Part shown: piece after piece, positions 5,943 to 6,993 of the stretch
Position numbering within the stretch: position 1 is the stretch's first letter
Layout of the letters: every line of letters starts with the position of its first letter
DNA from: Chloroflexota bacterium
GTDB lineage: Bacteria; Chloroflexota; Dehalococcoidia; UBA2247; RBG-13-53-26
DNA: 6,993 bases
Assembly (NCBI GenBank): GCA_017885485.1
Contig: JAFNFZ010000260.1
Span: 1 to 6,993 of the forward strand
Direction of reading: 5' to 3'
Position numbers and translations under genes: made by a program
Notes under the pieces: model-generated
What the model was told of the DNA's origin: nothing
Databases searched by the model: none
The model's input: the letters and a program-made list of their open reading frames with translations, nothing else

Positions 5943-6993
5943 ATGAACCTGGACCGAAGAACAAAGATAGTCTGCACTATTGGCCCATCGAGTCATTCAG
6001 CCTCCGTAGTTGAAGGTCTGATCAAAGCGGGCATGAATGTGGCCCGCCTCAATTTCTCCCACGGAACAGACCAGCAGCATTCCGACTACGTCCGTACCAT
6101 CAGGGAGACCGCCTCCGCACTCAAGGTTCCCATAGCCATCCTTCAAGATCTCCCCGGGCCGAAGATCCGCACGGGCAAGCTCCGCCAGAACGAGGTTCTG
6201 CTCAAGGAAGGAGATGAGTTCATCCTCACAACCAACATGGTTGTCGGCGATGAACACATGGTGGGTACCAATCTGCCCGGCCTACCCGAAAGCGTAGAGC
6301 CAGGGAATGCCATCTACCTGAATGACGGAGCTATACGACTCAAGGTGCTCGGCAAGACGTCCACGGACGTGCAATGCTTGGTCGTTACGGGGGGTGTCCT
6401 GGAGCAAGGCAGAGGCATCAATGTGCCCGGAGTCGCTCTGAAGACACCATCCTTTCTCGACGTCAATCTCCAGATCCTGGCTTTCGGCATAGAGCAGGCA
6501 GTTGACTTCGCGGCGCTCTCCTTCGTCAGGGAGCCCGACGATGTCCGCCAGATACGCGCTTTCCTGAGAAGGAATGGAGCAGATACGCCGCTAATTGCCA
6601 AGATAGAGAAATGGGAAGCTTGCCAGAACCTCGATGCAATACTGGCCGAAGCCGACGGCCTGATGGTGGCGCGGGGTGACCTGGGAGTGGAGATTCCCCT
6701 GGAGAAGGTCCCCCTGCTTCAGAAGGAAATCATCAGAAAATGCAACCATGCCGGGAAGCCTGTGATCACAGCCACGCAGATGCTGGAATCGATGATCAAA
6801 TCGCCTTCACCCACAAGAGCAGAGGTCACCGACATAGCCAACTCCATTTTCGACGGTACCGATGCCATCATGCTTTCAGGAGAAACAGCAGTCGGGCGCT
6901 ACCCGGTGGAAGCGGTTGGAGTGATGGCCAGAGTAGCACTGGAGACAGAGGCCGTTCTGCCGTACAGCAGAATGTTGATGGAAAAGGGAGCTG
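5943..6993 (+). CDS. pyk: pyruvate kinase (partial, cut by the window edge)
   Basis: The first 350 residues of pyruvate kinase, which makes ATP and pyruvate from phosphoenolpyruvate and ADP in the last step of glycolysis. Motifs in order: [13 protein letters not shown] (5-17), [11 protein letters not shown] (31-41), [10 protein letters not shown] (69-78), the B-domain lid to about residue 165, the active-site AKIEKWEA (219-226) with catalytic K220 and metal ligand E222, [10 protein letters not shown] (243-252) with D246, then TATQMLESM and [16 protein letters not shown]74 stands where potassium-dependent enzymes have Glu, so potassium-independent activity is predicted. Pyruvate kinases are usually 470-590 residues, so the end of the A domain and the C domain lie beyond the window. 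The start at 5943 is the only ATG that fits the family N-terminus, and it has no Shine-Dalgarno site; the promoter lies almost on top of it. Confidence 0.97.
   Translation, partial: MNLDRRTKIVCTIGPSSHSASVVEGLIKAGMNVARLNFSHGTDQQHSDYVRTIRETASALKVPIAILQDLPGPKIRTGKLRQNEVLLKEGDEFILTTNMVVGDEHMVGTNLPGLPESVEPGNAIYLNDGAIRLKVLGKTSTDVQCLVVTGGVLEQGRGINVPGVALKTPSFLDVNLQILAFGIEQAVDFAALSFVREPDDVRQIRAFLRRNGADTPLIAKIEKWEACQNLDAILAEADGLMVARGDLGVEIPLEKVPLLQKEIIRKCNHAGKPVITATQMLESMIKSPSPTRAEVTDIANSIFDGTDAIMLSGETAVGRYPVEAVGVMARVALETEAVLPYSRMLMEKGA

Overview
The window carries four complete protein genes and one gene cut by the right edge. They are all bacterial in style: Shine-Dalgarno sites, sigma70-like promoters and short intergenic gaps, with moderately GC-rich DNA. 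There are no mobile elements, tRNA or rRNA genes, CRISPR arrays or phage genes. The gene mix (RsbR-type PAS-STAS protein, SCOT-type CoA-transferase, MEDS/multi-PAS/HD-GYP sensor, pyruvate kinase) suggests an environmental, possibly anaerobic bacterium. A Chloroflexota/Dehalococcoidia-like host is my best guess, from sequence feel only, and is not proven.

Left block (1-2428, + strand). A possible 3' tail of an upstream gene ends at 58. A TTGACA/TATGCT promoter and a hairpin-rich leader follow. Next come a PAS-STAS regulatory protein and, 13 bp after it, the two subunits of a 3-oxoacid (SCOT/AtoDA-like) CoA-transferase. Spacing suggests one operon: a sensory/stressosome-type protein co-expressed with an enzyme that moves CoA between an acyl-CoA and a 3-oxoacid. 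The STAS domain has acidic residues where both phospho-acceptor threonines of RsbR normally lie. Subunit B keeps the catalytic glutamate but in an altered motif (AEIG for SENG).

Middle (2429-2930). This is a 502-bp convergent intergenic region with no convincing gene. It holds several U-tract-less hairpins, one beginning directly after the stop codon of the minus-strand gene.

Right block. On the minus strand (5705-2931) is a 924-residue soluble sensor: MEDS domain, four PAS domains (the second and fourth are duplicates) and an HD-GYP domain predicted to hydrolyse cyclic di-GMP. Its GYP signature reads GYR. It has a consensus-like promoter and a structured leader of about 150 nt. Divergent from it, pyruvate kinase (5943 to the edge) has a perfect extended -10 box so close to the start codon that the mRNA is probably almost leaderless.

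Taken together, the window looks like metabolic genes (CoA-transferase, pyruvate kinase) interleaved with sensory/signalling proteins. I see no clear new defence or mobile system. The most unusual points are the PAS-STAS/CoA-transferase pairing with its phosphomimic-like residues, and the MEDS-PAS4-HD-GYP architecture.
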